DNA of 64,000 bases, from positions 62,001-126,000 of the forward strand of contig NZ_JACXZT010000019.1 of assembly GCF_014779595.1 (NCBI RefSeq), in the 5' to 3' direction. Source of the stretch: Halomonas sp. ML-15. GTDB taxonomy: Bacteria; Pseudomonadota; Gammaproteobacteria; Pseudomonadales; Halomonadaceae. Made by a program: the position numbers and the translations under genes. Below the pieces are notes generated by a model. It searched no databases. It saw only the letters and a list, made by a program, of their open reading frames with translations, and had not been told where the DNA came from. This document shows, in pieces, positions 63,330-64,000 of the stretch; within the stretch, counting starts at the first letter, position 1, and each line of letters begins with the position of its first letter.

Positions 63330-64000
63330 ATGAATATCTATCGCGCCGGCTGGCTGGCCAAGCTGCTCGCCCTTGTCACCATGGGCTTCCTGATGCTGCC
63401 GCTGATCGCCGTTATACCGGTCTCGTTTACCGGCAAGCGCTATCTCTCGATGCCCGAGGGGGACTGGTCGCTGCGCCACTATGCGACCCTGCTGAGCTCC
63501 CCCGAGTGGCTCGGCAGCCTGCTGCACAGCAGCGTGGTGGCGGTGTGCGCAGCGCTGCTGGCGACGCTGCTGGCCACCGCCTTCGTGATCGCCATCTGGT
63601 ATCGCAGCAGCGCCTGGACGCGCTGGCTGATCGGGCTGTGCATGCTGCCGCTGATCGTGCCGCCGGTGGTCTCGGCGATGGTGCTCTACTTTATGACCAC
63701 CCGGATCTCGCGCATCGCCCCCGGGCTCGGCTATGACTCGCTGCCCGGGGTGATTCTGGCCCACACGCTACTGATCGTGCCGTTCGGCGTGATCAATATG
63801 CTGGTCGCCATCAGCCGCATCGACAGACGCATCGAACTGGCCTCGCGCAACCTCGGCGCCAGCATGTGGCAGACCACCTGGATGGTGATCCTGCCCAACC
63901 TGCGACTGGCGATGGTGACCACCTTCCTGCTCTGCTTCGTGCTCTCCTGGGAGGAGATTGCCGTCACGCTGTTTATCACCAGTTGGGAAGTCGTCACCCT
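63330..64000 (+). CDS. ABC transporter permease, PotC-like (partial, runs off window)
   Basis: At least 223 residues from ATG 63330. Helices near 10-30, 65-90, 100-125 and 140-160, and the EAA loop RIELASRNLGASMWQTTW followed by LPNLRLAMVTTFLLC. Second permease of the transporter; the C-terminus is outside the window. Confidence 0.93.
   Translation, partial: MNIYRAGWLAKLLALVTMGFLMLPLIAVIPVSFTGKRYLSMPEGDWSLRHYATLLSSPEWLGSLLHSSVVAVCAALLATLLATAFVIAIWYRSSAWTRWLIGLCMLPLIVPPVVSAMVLYFMTTRISRIAPGLGYDSLPGVILAHTLLIVPFGVINMLVAISRIDRRIELASRNLGASMWQTTWMVILPNLRLAMVTTFLLCFVLSWEEIAVTLFITSWEVVT

Noticed and set aside
62514-63764. 416-codon minus-strand open frame opposite the two permeases
   Set aside because: Spans two clear permease genes; Gln/His/Arg-rich with no family resemblance.

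Overview
The window is GC-rich DNA of a gammaproteobacterium and most resembles a halophile of the Halomonas group. The evidence is the yajC-secD-secF locus next to queA-tgt, a five-gene arginine succinyltransferase (ast/aru) cluster with a split AstA, a FabV enoyl reductase, an AidB-like flavoprotein, ZapE, Rnk, a DUF3581 protein and a polyamine-type ABC transporter. Species assignment is inference. Genes are dense, and many neighbours overlap by 1 to 4 bases (ATGA or TGATG), so operons are easy to read.

Layout. 1-14.9 kb: end of a periplasmic binding protein, a secreted esterase, a membrane acyltransferase, a tandem universal stress protein, a DUF3581 protein, a 1,141-aa AsmA-like envelope protein built of three internal repeats, a RhlA-like gene behind AT-rich DNA, two lipoproteins, a TRIC-type channel, a DUF305 protein, ZapE and an NfeD/SPFH pair. 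14.9-27.6 kb: a GNAT-LysR-amidase operon, a YhfG-Fic antitoxin-toxin pair, then astC-aruF-aruG-astD-astB (no astE here), a methyltransferase, an EamA transporter that seems to start at ATT, and an ArgR-like AraC regulator. 27.7-39.7 kb: FabV, glutathione peroxidase, a MoxR/DUF58/transglutaminase operon with a NUDIX gene, AidB, a PCuAC copper chaperone, LysE, Rnk, a thioredoxin-like protein and a cytochrome b561.

39.9-51.5 kb is mobile. A complete Pf-like filamentous (inovirus) prophage lies between two perfect 55-bp copies of the 3' part of tRNA-Leu(CAA). Its order is cargo, repressor, excisionase-like regulator, small proteins, ssDNA-binding-type protein, major coat protein, adsorption protein, pVI-like protein, Zot/pI ATPase, Rep and integrase. 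To its left is the husk of a second element that has kept a degenerate left end, a DUF4124 gene, a broken copy of it and a small gene, but has lost its whole core. A 72-bp repeat marks the same cargo/core boundary in both elements. The intact prophage's cargo is a very AT-rich PIN-domain gene with a small membrane protein, which may serve in defence or superinfection control. Notable non-coding structures are three operator-like repeats at exact 16-bp steps, a 124-bp nested inverted repeat, a 17-bp-arm hairpin between zot and rep, and an 18-mer shared by the prophage left end and the rep leader.

51.6-64 kb: queA, tgt, yajC, secD, secF, then a LysR regulator divergent from an operon of a 2-oxoglutarate/Fe(II)-type oxygenase, an unknown lipocalin-like protein and a four-part polyamine-type ABC transporter whose last gene runs off the window.
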